A DNA stretch of 64,000 nt from Cylindrotheca closterium (taxonomy: Eukaryota > Bacillariophyta > Bacillariophyceae > Bacillariales > Bacillariaceae). This document shows, piece after piece, positions 24,201 to 36,586 of this stretch. Below the pieces are notes generated by a model, which saw only the letters and a program-made list of their open reading frames with translations, did no database searches and was not told where the DNA came from. Position numbers and translations under genes: made by a program. The stretch's first letter is position 1. Each line of letters begins with the position of its first letter. The stretch lies in assembly GCA_933822405.4 (NCBI GenBank), contig CAKOGP040002147.1, positions 115,805 to 179,804 on the forward strand, read 5' to 3'.

Positions 24201-25125
24201 GCTTGAAGACTTTGTGACATCCGTAGCTTTTCTCTACCGCGACAACAGCTTTCACAACTATGAGCATGCATGCCACGTGACTATGAGCGCCAACAAGTTC
24301 CTGACCCGGGTAGTCGATCCGAAGGTCAACGGACTGGATGATTCATCTCCCCAAGCTCCTTCATACGAATATGCATATGGTTTGACTGGAGACCCACTGA
24401 CACAGTTCGCCATCATCTTCTCCGCTTTGATCCATGACATTGATCACCAAGGAGTCAGCAACAAACAGCTCACCGACGAAAACAACAGAATCGCAGTCAT
24501 GTACAATGGAAAGAGTCCCGCCGAGCAAAACTCGATAGACTTGGCCTTTGAAGTACTGGGCTCGTCACAATATCATGATTTGGTATCCTGCATATGCGCC
24601 AACGAGGAGGAACTTAAGCGCTTCCGACAGCTTGTTGTGAACTGCGTCATGGCAACCGACATTTTTGACAAGGATCTCTTGGCCATTCGAAACAAGAAAT
24701 GGAAGAAGGCATTCAACAGTGAAGTCGAGGGGGGGTCCTCTTCCGACCTCAAGGCTACAATCGTCATTGAGCACATCATTCAAGCTGCCGATGTGGCGCA
24801 CACCATGCAACATTGGCATGTCTACCAAAAGTGGAATGAGAAACTCTTCTTCGAAATGTGTACTGCCCATGAGACGGGCCGAGGCCCCGCCAAAGACCCA
24901 GCTTCGGGTTGGTACGAAGGGGAGCTATGGTTCTTTGACAATTATGTGATACCGCTGGCAAAGAAGCTGGAAGAGTGTGGAGTATTTGGGGTATCTAGTG
25001 ACGAATGCCTGAACTACGCTCTTGAAAATCGCAAGGAATGGGAAACTAGAGGAAGAGATCTTGTGACATCAATGAAAGAACGCTATGTGGAGAAGAAGGA
25101 AGAGAAATCGAGTGGAATTGTTTAG
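21245..25125 (+). CDS. Receptor-type guanylate cyclase/phosphodiesterase fusion, gene B
   Basis: Four exons, 21245-22164, 22245-23283, 23394-23576 and 23671-25125, encode 1,198 residues. Order as in gene A: Ser/Gly-rich cytosolic start, TM1 (about 58-78), CHASE-like domain with ERREFENRFADQ and WPNVTVPEF, a second extracellular part (DGPAVNIFYPVF), TM2, cyclase and PDE. Cyclase residues are intact (GDIAGFT, KVETIGDCY, GLHSGPV, DTVNMASRME). PDE motifs are FHNYEHACH, HDIDHQG and QAADVAH. Exon 3 is exactly 61 codons and carries the middle of the cyclase domain. The intron in the PDE domain found in genes C-E is absent. From about 24535 to 25080 the DNA is nearly identical to gene A, far closer than the rest of the two genes, which indicates gene conversion. 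Confidence 0.9.
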
Positions 25126-25582
25126 AGCACAGATGAGAGAGTATTTATTGGATGAAGTCTTCGCAAGACGGAGCCGAGGAGCGCTACCGGTACTGTAGCT
25201 AGGCACGACGATGCATTCACTCTATTGAAGTGATTGGGGGGCTTCTTTCCCTTGCTATAGAAAAATGAAATGATAATAGAAACAGAATAGAATTTCGAGA
25301 AGGTACAAGTGAATCGGTGCCGTGTACTGCATTTTCTTACGACTACAGTAGCAGATTCTGGGTCTGACATTATCTTATCTTCCAGCAAGCACCGTGCTTC
25401 TGAACTTATCAGAGGGGAGCTGTTTTACAATTCCATAAATACAAAGCGTTTCTCGGTGAAACTCTTCCGTGATTTCTTGTTGAGCCTTGTTCTTTTCCGT
25501 GAAATTTCGCAAATGCCGTTCATTCTCACAAAGACGAAGTGCAACCGAAGCATAAAACCAGTACGCTTCAACTGTGACAACA
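25126..25582. other. spacer between cyclase genes B and C
   Basis: No gene seen. A TACCGGTACTGTA element lies near 25186. Presumed 3' UTR of B and promoter of C. Confidence 0.4.
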
Positions 25583-28500
25583 ATGAATAAGGATGACAAG
25601 AGCATCGATATTGATAAACTAGAGAATGATAATGCCACTAAATTCCTCGTCGATGACAGCTTTAAAGATAACTTTGATGATGAAGGTTCCACAAGTGAAA
25701 CATCAGCGACTCATGTGGCTTCGAGTGCGGAGATGAGAGAGGCAATGAATGGTTTTCGTAGCGACAAAAGAGTTCGACTCCTGAGAGATGTAGCTTTGAT
25801 GCTACTCTTACTCAGTGCTTTGTTTGTGTCGACAGGTGTATATTTCAGTCTCACGTCGTCAGAAAGACGTGAATTCGAGAATACCTTCGATGACCAAGCA
25901 ACACAAGTGGGTCATGACCTTGCAAATCAATTGGAGGCAAAATTGCGGGCATTGGATGCATTCTCAGTTTCAATCACTTCTTATGCTCGACAAGTATCTA
26001 CCAACTGGCCAAATATCACAGTGCCCGATTTTGCCGAAAGAGCAGCAAGCACATTGCGAGCCAGTAAGGGAACGGCTTTGGCAATACACCCCGTGGTGAA
26101 GGGCGAGGACTTGATGAAGTGGGAAGAGTATGCGGTACAAAACCAAGCTTGGCTAGAAGAATCTCTCGACTTCCAATCAAGACAGTCTCCAAAGGTACTA
26201 GGAGGCTCCAGCACTAGAAACAGTGCTGCAAACGTGATATCTCAGTTTGTATATCGAGTTGTTGATGGGAGTCCGACAGAAGTAGACGGCTCCGATACCC
26301 GACTCCCATTGTGGGAGCATTTCCCTTCTCATGATGGGCTGCCTCCAGTAAACTACGATGCACTGTCTAATCGGTTGCATGAAGATGCCCTCGATGTTGT
26401 GATGGACGATGGTTTACCGGTGCTTGGTCTGGCGTTCGATGTATCTAAGAGTTTCCATGGGTAAGAAGCTACAGGATGGGTGTCGTTTACGATTTTGAAG
26501 TTGTATCTAACTGGCAGTTCTGATTTAAAGCCTTGCAATTGACGTTCTCGAAGATGATTTTTACCTTTCGAACTGGTCTGAGATCTGGAGTTCGACTAAC
26601 ACCACCGACAGGGATGGTGAGCGAAAACTACGAAAATCGTATCTTGATCGCACGAACCCAGAGGCTGTCATCCACAAAGAAGACCTTGACCAACTAGACG
26701 GCCAACTGCAACACATTCCTGATGAGAGAAGCCGGCACAGCGATAATGATGGTCCAGCAGTCAACCTATGGTACCCCATACTCTCAAGTTCTTCTGAGAA
26801 CCAGACTGTTGTAGCAGTTGTCAGTTTGACTGCAACCTTGGGCTCCTTCATCGATGCCAGTCTTTCGCACTTCAATGGTCTGGTTCTGGTCATCGCCAAT
26901 GGTTGCAGGCAAGAGATGACTTTTGAATTCATCGATGGTGAGGCTATTTACCTCGGCCCTGGCGATTACCACGATCCAGAATTTGAAGATTACAGGCAGC
27001 GGTTCGATTTGATCCTAGCTGAAGATGTGCAATTATCAAGTACATTTTGCCCATATCGCGCATTTGTGTATCCGTCCAACCGCATGAGCCAAGAGTACGC
27101 TTCAGGAATGCCACCTTTCTTTTCGATTCTCATTGCAACAGTATTCCTCTTCACTATTTTTGTCTTCATGGCATACGACTATCTAGTCGACCGCCACCAA
27201 AAGAATCTTGCAGAAAAAGCCACCAGGACTACCGCGATTGTATCTAGTCTCTTTCCAAAAATTGTTCGAGATCGACTCTTCGAAGAGCAAACAAAAGCTA
27301 GTCCATTGCCCAAGAAAAGGCAATTCATGAATAGACCTCAACTACTCAGTGTCCAAGAATCCTCTCGCAATGTGAACAAGGTTCAAGGCTCTATTGCCGA
27401 TCTTTTCCCTAACACAACCGTCATGTTTGGTGATATCGCTGGATTCACGGCATGGAGCAGTTCCAGACAACCATCCGAGGTTTTCATGCTCTTGGAAAAT
27501 TTATATGGGGCACTTGATAAAATAGCAAGGGCAATGGATGTCTTCAAAGTTGAGACGATTGGAGATTGCTATGTAGCGGTAACCGGTTTGCCAAGTCCAC
27601 AAGCAGACCACCATTTGCGTATGGTAAGCAAGATAGTATTTTTCGGGATGATGATGTTGTCTTCGTAAAATTTTTTCTTCCATCTGATTCTAACTCCACC
27701 TATCTTCGTCATGCGTTGCAGGTAAGATTTGCTCGATACGCACTCCAGAAAATATCTGTGGTGACCCATGACATGGAGGTGTCGTTGGGACCGGACACAG
27801 CCAACTTGGGATTTCGGATTGGGCTGCATTCTGGGCCGGTGACTGCGGGAGTACTCAGGGGAGAGAAAAGCAGGTTTCAATTGTTCGGAGACACAGTGAA
27901 CACGGTAAGGGTGTTGCTATGGAATATAGTGGTGTGCTTGGACCACCTACTATCTTCATCGTTGGTTCGAATCTGTCGATCACTCATCCATTCCATCGCT
28001 CCACGCTTTCACAGGCATCTCGAATGGAGTCCCTGGGAAATCGAAACCAAATCCAGGTGTCCCAAGCGACAGCCGATCTTATTGCTGCCTCTGGGAAGTC
28101 GCATTGGATGAAGAAACGAGAAGAGCTGATTGAGGCAAAAGGAAAGGGGAAAGTGCAAACATACTGGATCAAGACTGCAAGCAAATCTTCCGATGGTGCT
28201 GAATCAAATGATTTCGATCCGCAACCCGAAGCTGCAATACATGATATCAAGCATAATGTCCGGCAGTCACTGATTGACTGGCAAGTAGAACTCCTTTCCA
28301 AACTTTTGAAGCAGATTGTACTGCATCGGAATTTGCTCCAACCCACGAAGTCAAAACCAATCAAGTACATGGAGACAAGCAAGTCTGTACCAAGAGATGA
28401 GATCGCAGAAAAGATCTCTATGCCCGCTTTTGATCCCACGAAGGAGACGTCCGAAAGTATGGAATCAGTCGATCTTCAGCAAACTGTTGTGAGACAACTG

Positions 28501-29463
28501 GAGGATCTAATTGCAACATATGCCGGTTTGTACCATGACAATCATTTCCACAGTTTTGACCACGCCTGTCACGTGACAATGAGCGCGAACAAACTGCTAC
28601 AACGAATCGTCTTTCGGCCAAATGCAGAAAACGAGTTTTCTAAGGAGGCCCATGATTACACGTATGGCTTAGCGTCAGATCCCTTGACACAATTTGCGAT
28701 TGTTTTCTCTGCAATTGTTCATGATCTAGACCATTCGGGAGTGAGTAATAGTCAGCTCACAAAGGAAAATAACCGCTTGGCGGTCATGTATGGCGGAAAG
28801 AGCGTCGCCGAACAAAACTCTGTCGATCTTGCATTCGAGGTGCTGATATCACAATCCTACTCGGACTTGGTTTCTTGCATTTGTGCCGACGAAAAGGAAT
28901 ACATCCGGTTCCGACAGCTCGTCATCAACTGTGTTATGGCTACTGACATGTAAGTTTCATGATACATTATCAAACATATGGATACACCAAATGCTCACAT
29001 CATTGCCGTTGTCTCCTCCATCAGATTCGACAAGGATCTTCTGTCTCTTCGAAACTCGCGGTGGAACAAGGCCTTCAGTTGCGATGATGAGTCAGCATCG
29101 GACCTAAAGGCAACGATTGTGATTGAACACATCATTCAAGCTGCTGATGTTGCCCATACCATGCAGCATTGGCATGTGTACCAAAAGTGGAATGAAAAAC
29201 TCTTTGCCGAGATGTGCGCAGCTTATGAGTCTGGTAGAGGGTGCGAAAAAAATCCAGCTACCACATGGTACGAGGGCGAGCTTTGGTTTTTTGACAACTA
29301 TGTGATACCTTTGGCAAAGAAATTGGACGACTGCGGAGTCTTCGGGGTCAGCAGCGATGAGTGCTTGAACTACGCTGTTCAGAACCGCAGCGAATGGGCT
29401 TCGAAAGGCAAGGAGGTTGTAAAACAGTTCTCGAAAAAGTACAGTGGAACCATGAGTCAGTGA
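25583..29463 (+). CDS. Receptor-type guanylate cyclase/phosphodiesterase fusion, gene C
   Basis: Five exons, 25583-26460, 26531-27623, 27722-27904, 28015-28949 and 29025-29463, encode 1,175 residues. The start is the first ATG of the frame; the GTG upstream is not needed. TM1 is at about 69-90. The CHASE-like domain has ERREFENTFDDQ and WPNITVPDF. The usual acceptor before HDF is altered here; splicing at TTAAAG/CC (26530) keeps the frame and gives GLAIDVLEDDF. The cyclase keeps GDIAGFT, KVETIGDCY, GLHSGPV and DTVNTASRME. PDE motifs are FHSFDHACH, HDLDHSG and QAADVAH. It is the most divergent copy of the array and has no obvious conversion tract with its neighbours. An acidic N-terminal stretch (DDSFKDNFDDEG) is specific to it. 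Confidence 0.88.
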
Positions 29464-30459
29464 AAGAACCGGGGCTAGTTCTTTGCTGCTCCACTGAAGC
29501 AACATACTAGGAAACTAATACTAAATCCTGCATATATTCTCAAACGCTGTCCAAATCATTTTTTCGCATCCTGTAGTCCTAGAAGACTTCCGCGCATGCT
29601 TTTGGTTTGGAAGCATTCCATTGAACATACCGAACGTGGCAAAATCGACCCAAACATGCTACAATTCGATGACCTTCTGTACGTATCTCCTTTTGCGAAA
29701 GGAAAGAAAGCGGTTTATGAAAGGAATTCGATGATGCCATTGACAACAACGGTGCCCAGATTGCAGTTTCTCTAGCGACTTCTACACTATAGTATCCACT
29801 GAAGCTATAGCTAGACACCATAGCCATCCATTATTGCAAATCCTCTCCGTGGCATACGTTTGTGTGATGTGGAACATGCCTCCAGGGGCGCTCATGCATT
29901 CTAAAAAGGTGATGCTTCGAGGTACAGTAGTGGTGACTAGCCATTGAAAGTTTACATTGCGCTCGGTGCTTTATTGTAACCGACTTCACTGTTCCCTTGA
30001 TCAGAATCTTGTTTATTTTAACGGGTTCAGGCCAGTGCCTTTTTTCAAATAGTACAAGTATACGATGCGTTCCACAATGCCCGGTGGGACATTTGCTATC
30101 TGCGAATTTCAGTGCCAGGCCCAGTATTGTACCACCGTACACGTACAGGTTTACCTGTTCCAGTACGATGGTACCGGTACCAGAAGCACGGGGCTCTATA
30201 TATAAATATGCGCGCGGTTAAAATTTCTAGTAAAGACAGTCACGTGCCATTTTATCAGAACAGTCATGACACTTATTGAGATTGCATCTGCACATGATGT
30301 CACACACATTCTTTCTCTTGTTCGATCATGCCATGTCATAGAAAGAAAAAAGCCTTGCTACATCCATAATAATCCTACTTTCTTTTATTACAAGACATTA
30401 TTATTATTGCAGTGTTCACAACATACACATCATTGCATTACATCTTCAAACAAGTTATC
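29464..30459. other. spacer between cyclase genes C and D
   Basis: About 1 kb without a supported gene. Contains GGTACCGGTACC at about 30170-30181 and a TATA-like stretch at 30196-30207, then an AT-rich leader to the ATG of D. Confidence 0.4.
30196..30207 (+). promoter_or_regulatory. candidate TATA box of cyclase gene D
   Basis: CTCTATATATAAATATG lies about 260 bp before the ATG of gene D, directly after the GGTACCGGTACC palindrome. Seen by eye only. Confidence 0.3.
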
Positions 30460-33400
30460 ATGGAGTTGCCAAATCCTTCCAGTGACACCATCAGTGTCCA
30501 CAGCAATAGCTCCCGGGGGGGCGACGACAGTCATTTCGGGTCAGACGATAATGACAATGAAACATTATCCACATTCAGTCACAATTCAAAGAGCAAAGGT
30601 TCCAGCTCTGACATGCGTGAGACCACCAAGATGCTCCAGAAGGACAAGTGGGTCATTCGGATACGTGTAGCGGCAGTCATTGTCATGCTGATGGCTGCTG
30701 TATCCGTCAGCTGTGTCGAGTACTTTGGGCTTGTGGGATCTGAGCAACTAGAATTTGAACATCGATACGAAGATCAAGCGGAACAGATTGGGCATGCGCT
30801 CCAATCTGAGTTGAAGGTGAAACTACGTGCTTTGGATTCTTTTTCGGTCGCCATTGCAGCCTACACGGTAGGCCAATATGTGCAATGGCCCAACATTTCA
30901 TTGCCTGAGTTTGAGTTTCGGGCGGCTACAGCTTTGACCAATGGAGGGGGGTTATCCATTGGGTTACAGCCACTTGTGCACAAGGAGAACTTGAAGGAAT
31001 GGGAAGAGTACTCGATTCAACACCAAGAGTGGCGAACGAAAGGTCTCGAGTTTCAACACATGTTTCCAGAAGCACTGCAAGTAGTTGCAGCTGGCGGCAA
31101 CCGCAAACTACTCGGCGCAGGCAATCATTCTGAACCTACGGGTGAAGCAAATGATCACTCCGACAACTCATCCATTCCAGAAATTTCACAATACGTCTTT
31201 AAAGTGGTCGATGGCATTCCAGTTCGAGTGGAAGAGGATCTAATGATGCCAGTCTGGCAGTACAGTCCAATCGATAAGGGAATGCCATATGTGAACTACG
31301 ATCAATACTCCAAAGACAGAAATAGGGATGCTTTGACTGAAGTTGTGAAGAAAGAGGTTGCCGTTTTAGGTCCATATTTTCCTCTTGCCGAGAGTTTTCA
31401 CGGGTAAGTCTTCGAGTGTATGCTCTTTCGTTCTACAACAGGTCAGACTAAGTGAGGTGTTTTCATTCCGCTTTGTAGGCACGACTTTGACCCAGTCTCT
31501 TTCAGATTCGAGGAGAACACTTGGACTGAGATTTGGAACGGCGAAAGTACCGCCAATGCTGTAGACGAAAAGACCAACCCTCATAACAACATGGACGGTC
31601 CCGCTGTCAACATTTGGTATCCAGTCTTCTCTGAACTTGGTTCTGGAGACCGTACTGAAGTAGGTATTCTCAGTATGACAGCAAGATGGGACTCTTTCTT
31701 CCTTCCGCATTTGCCACCTAATCCGGTTGGACTCATGGTTGTGATGACCAATGCCTGTTCCGAGGGCTTCACCTTTGAGATCACTGGCGACGCGGTGACA
31801 TACCTAGGGACCGGTGATTTCCACGACTCAGCCTTTGAGAGCTACCGAAGAGATTTCTCACTCACGGCTGAAGCTTCAGTATTTTCGGACATTCCCTTGT
31901 CGGCAACCTTTTGTCCCTACATGGCTGCTATTTACCCTTCTCAAAGCACGAGGGACTCGTACGAGACCGATAGACCAATCAACTACACAATCGGTGTTGC
32001 TTGCGTGTTTTTGTTCACAATCATAGTCTTCATTTCATATGATCATTTGGTGGAACGCCGTCAACGCTTTTTGGCAGACACGGCAGAAAAGACCCATGTT
32101 ATAGTTTCCGCCATGTTTCCCAAGGTTGTTCGAGACAGACTCTTTGACGAGAATAACAACAAATCGAGAAGTGGAATCAACAAGTTTGTGTCAAACCAAA
32201 GCAGCAAGTCTTCAACACCCGCGAGACCCAAGGACACCCCAATCGCTGATCTTTACACCAACACGACTGTCATGTTTGGTGACATTTCTAGATTTACCGC
32301 TTGGAGCAGTACTCGTCAACCGACGGATGTATTCATCTTACTTGAAACACTTTACGGTGAATTCGATCGCATTGCGAGAGATATGGATGTGTTCAAGGTC
32401 GAGACGATCGGAGATTGCTATGTAGCAGTGACGGGCTTGCCGAATCCACGACATGATCATCATTTGCGTATGGTAAGATACATCATATTGTCTTGGATCA
32501 AGATGTTGCCATTGAATCAAATTTCTCAACCTTGCTCTCGCTATCACCCTCGTGACTAATTGACACTCCATCATTCCAGATTCGTTTCGCCAGACAAGCG
32601 TTGACACAGATGAGCGTTCTGACAAGAGAGCTTGAAGTCAGACTTGGACCAGACACAACAATGCTTGGTTTCCGCGTTGGTCTGAACTCTGGACCTGTCA
32701 CTGCGGGTGTCCTTCGAGGCGAACGCAGTCGCTTCCAACTATTCGGCGATACAGTGAATACTGTAAGTTTTGCACTTTGATTATGCCATACTATCGATTA
32801 CAATCGGTCAATCACTTACCCATGATATTGCATGACACCGCCTTACTAGGCTTCAAGAATGGAGTCAGCTGGAGCTGCCAACCGTATCCACATCGCTCAG
32901 GCTACTGCGGATCTTGTGATTGATTCCGGGAAAGGCCATTGGTTGAGAAAACGTGACGACTTGATCGAGGCGAAAGGCAAGGGCGAAGTCCAGACATACT
33001 GGGTCAAGGGCGGTAAGGCTGCTTCTTCAACAAAAACTGGCACCTCAAACGGATCTAGCAATTCTTTCCGTGCTCAAAAAGATAACAAGCGCAAGCTTGC
33101 AAAACAAGAACGGGTCCGACAGTCCCTGATCGACTGGCAAGTGGAACTCTTGTCCAAATTGATCAAGCAGATTGTAGGCCTTCGCAAAACAAAGACGGTG
33201 AAGAATCAAGACTTTGCCAATCACGTCGGACAAAAGCTACTACCAAGAGAAGAAATCGCCGAGCATATCCACATGCCTCCGTTTGATCCAGAAAAGGCCA
33301 AGACGGTATTGAAAGGCGGTGATGATCTCCCGGACTTGGTCACGTCGCAACTCAAGGATCTAATTTCCACCATTTCCAGTTTGTATCACAACAACAGCTT

Positions 33401-34371
33401 TCATAACTTCGACCATGCAAGTCACGTGACCATGAGTGCCAACAAGCTGCTGCAGCGAATTGTGACTCCGGCATTTCAAGAGAACGGAGAGTTCTTGAAG
33501 GAAGCACACGAATACACTTTCGGACTGACATCGGATCCATTGACGCAGTTTGCAATTCTCTTTTCCACGATCATTCACGACCTGGACCATAAAGGAGTAG
33601 GAAATCCGCAGCTGGTCAAAGAGAAGAATCGGCTTGCAACAATGTATGGAGGAAAGAGTGTCGCCGAGCAAAACTCGATTGATTTGGCGTTGGAGTTGCT
33701 GACTTCGTCCAGCTATTCGGATCTTTTGAGTTGTATATGTGCGGACGACGAGGATTTCCAACGGTTCCGCCAGCTCGTCATCAACTGCGTCATGGCGACG
33801 GATATGTAAGTCTCACCGAGTCGAATGGCGTTCGAAATCATGTGACCTATTGTACTGACATCCACTCGCAATTTCTACCGCACTTCGCAGTTTCGACAAG
33901 GAGCTTTTGACTCTACGCAACAATCGTTGGAAGAAAGCCTTCAGTGAGAACGACGAGTCAGCATCCGACCTCAAGGCAACCATTGTCATTGAGCATATCA
34001 TTCAGGCTGCTGACGTTGCCCACACAATGCAGCATTGGCATGTGTACCAAAAGTGGAACGAGAAGCTGTTCTTTGAAATGAGAAAGGCATACGAAAGTGG
34101 TCGAGGGGGAGAGAAAGATCCTGCAGACACTTGGTACAATGGTGAGCTGTGGTTCTTTGATAACTACGTCATTCCATTGGCCAAGAAACTGGATGATTGT
34201 GGTGTGTTTGGTGTGTGCAGTGACGAGTGCTTGACTTATGCCAAGCAGAACCGCAAGGAATGGGAAGTGAAGGGTCGTATTGTGGTTGAGGCCATGTGCA
34301 AAAAGTACAGGGACGAGTATGAAATCAAAGAAGGGATTGATGAAGATGAAGAGGGTGATTCATCCGTTTAG
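30460..34371 (+). CDS. Receptor-type guanylate cyclase/phosphodiesterase fusion, gene D
   Basis: Five exons, 30460-31403, 31479-32472, 32580-32762, 32850-33805 and 33891-34371, encode 1,185 residues. Start: MELPNPSSD; TM1 at about 66-88; CHASE-like domain with EFEHRYEDQ and WPNISLPEF; then a second extracellular part, TM2, cyclase and PDE. The cyclase has both metal Asp, KVETIGDCY and DTVNTASRME, but reads GDISRFT where A, B and C read GDIAGFT (Gly to Arg at 32290-32292) and GLNSGPV instead of GLHSGPV. These changes may weaken cyclase activity. The PDE has FHNFDHASH, HDLDHKG and QAADVAH. From about 30881 to 33458 the DNA, introns included, is identical to gene E as far as I compared it. The protein ends in a short acidic tail. 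Confidence 0.9.
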
Positions 34372-34879
34372 AATGAAATGATATGGATGGTTCTGGCTAC
34401 TTTCGTTCGGAAAGGGGAGATTTTGTAGTTAAAATATTGTGAAATAAGCGAATTCTGGTAACATTAGAGTGCACGAAATCAACAGCAACACACTGGTATA
34501 TATATATATATCTGTAGCATTAGATACTTCGTCAACAAGCTTAGTTTCTCCTCCTCTCTTGTCAAGGCGAATGGCTGGTTTGTCATAGGTTATATATCAT
34601 GGTTTTTGGCCGCGTTCTGTATAGGGAGTCTTCAATCGTGGAGATATGTGGTTGGCAAGAAAATTGTGCTGAATCCACACCTGTTAGATAATAAAAGACC
34701 CTACGATACTCTGAGACGATCAGTCTTCAGTTGTTCGGCGTAATGTAGTCCTAATCCTATGAACCTTAAAGTCGTTAATAAAACTTGCTTTAGTTGGGAT
34801 AAGAGTTTTCGAATGACCAAAGCAAACTCATGCTTTCGGTCATCCCAAAACTCTCTACGCAGTTTTAAACTACTGTAAT
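34372..34879. other. spacer between gene D and the copia remnant
   Basis: No gene. Includes a short (TA)n tract near 34497-34511. TGTTAGATA at 34682 could be the outer end of a 3' LTR of the minus-strand copia element, but no matching second LTR was found. Confidence 0.35.
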
Positions 34880-36586
34880 TCAATCGTTCATCTTTCGAAC
34901 AACATCTGCCCATGACTGGTTCTCCATACTCTTTCGGTTGATGTATGACGGTTTAGACTCGTCACTATCTGACTCAGGGGAGTCGTCTGTACAACTTCCA
35001 ACACGCTCCTTGACTGATTCTTCCTCATCATCCTCTAGTAGAGAATCGATGTGTTTGTATCCTAAAACCACATCGCGAAACTTTCGAAACAAACTACCTT
35101 GCAAAGAATTGGTAAAAAAATCCGCCAGCATCTTTGCGGTCGGACAGTACACCACATCGATTCCCTCGGACAGCAATCGATCCTTAATAAAATAAAAACG
35201 ATTGTCGATGTGTTTTGACCTTTTTCCGGCTGACTTCTTACCGTTCAAAAGGATCTTCATGGCGCTCTGATTGTCCTGGTACAGTGTGTTCTTTTCCAGT
35301 TCAAAACCCTGCTGTTCCAAAAACATCCTCACCCAAATCATGTTCGGCAAAAAATCGCTCACGCCCACGACTTCTCCTTCAGTTGAGCTCTTCACATTAA
35401 GCCCCTGTTTCTTACACATGGTCGAAATCACCCCCCAGCCGAAAGAGATGCATCCTCCAGTGTGACTTTTGCAGTCGTCGTGGATTCCATACGAAACATC
35501 CACCCATGCTTGCATTCTTCTGATGTTGTCTCCACCAATGATTCTTGTTAAATCTATCGATCCTTTCAGATACTGCAAGACTCTCTTGAGCTTGACCCAA
35601 TCGTCTTCATCTGGGCATCCTACTCTAGTGCACAAGTAACCGATGGCGGTTTGAATGTCTAGACGGCATCGTCTTGAGACGTACAAAAGTGACGCTGTTA
35701 CGCTGTGAAAATTGTCAGCCCTTTCCTCGTTTAAATCTTTCGCAGCTTCTCTCACATCAAAAAGATAGGCCTTGGCAGGCGAAGTTGCCTCTCTATTGAT
35801 ATCATCCATAAACATATCGATCGCCTTCTGAATGTGTTTCTTCATGCTGATCTCCACCTTGCCGTCTTTGTATGTTATCTTCATCCCCAAAAACTCGTGC
35901 TCTTCGCCAAACTTGTTTGTCATCTTGCTGAACTTGGCTTCAATCTTCCCGATGATATCCTTTACAACCTCCAATTTCATATGGCTGATCTTGTTATCGT
36001 CTACATACCAGCAAATCGTGCATTGCTTTCCATCAATGACACAGTTGGCGACGCACAGATCGTATGGATTAAGCTTAAAACCCATATCCATGAGAGTTTC
36101 CGAGTAAAGTTCATACCATAGCATCGAGCTTTTTACGCACCCATATAGTGCTCTGTCCAATTGTACGTACAGCACTTTCTTGCCCTTCACGATGGTGACA
36201 AATTCCCTTAGACTGGGATCAAGATCACAGAAGATATTGACTTCGGGTCCCGAAATGCGCATGCTTACTCGATCTTTCATCTTTGCATTCAGGTACGCTC
36301 CTCTGACGTCGCTGGTGGCCTTAAACCTTCCCTCGATCGCGTCGACAATGCAGGTGATGAAAAGTGAATCTTAATCCACAGTAGGAGGAGCTGTCTCATC
36401 CTTGGTGTAGATTCCCCGCTGCACTCGACCGTTGAAAACGCTCCTAGCTCTTAGCACTGGATTCTCATCGGTGTGTCCTCTATTGATCTTTTCTTCAATA
36501 AGATTAATCATGTCTCCGGCTCCTCTCTTTTCTTCAAAAGAGATGCACATGAAGTAGTGACAGCCATCACTGCTTCCTCCAAGCAT
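34880..36586 (-). mobile_element. Ty1/copia retrotransposon remnant (reverse transcriptase and RNase H)
   Basis: On the minus strand, 36586 to 34880 reads as the end of a copia polyprotein: ARSVFNGRVQRGIYTKDET and DVRGAYLNAKM at the start of the RT domain, LDRALYGCVKSS, the catalytic YVDD (CWYVDDNKIS), then RNase H with QDNQSAMKIL and SKHIDNRFYFIKD. A TAA at 36371-36373 interrupts the RT frame. The remaining 466-codon frame (36280-34880) is open. No gag, protease or integrase could be recognised upstream, and paired LTRs are not evident, so the element is 5' truncated and dead. It sits between cyclase genes D and E and may have contributed to their spacing. The C-terminal tail is acidic and Ser-rich. 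Confidence 0.88.

Noticed and set aside
31591..32559. Exon 2 frame of gene D running on past HHLRM into ILSWIKMLP
   Set aside because: This is intron read-through; GTAAGA donor and CCAG acceptor restore the conserved IRFARQ continuation.
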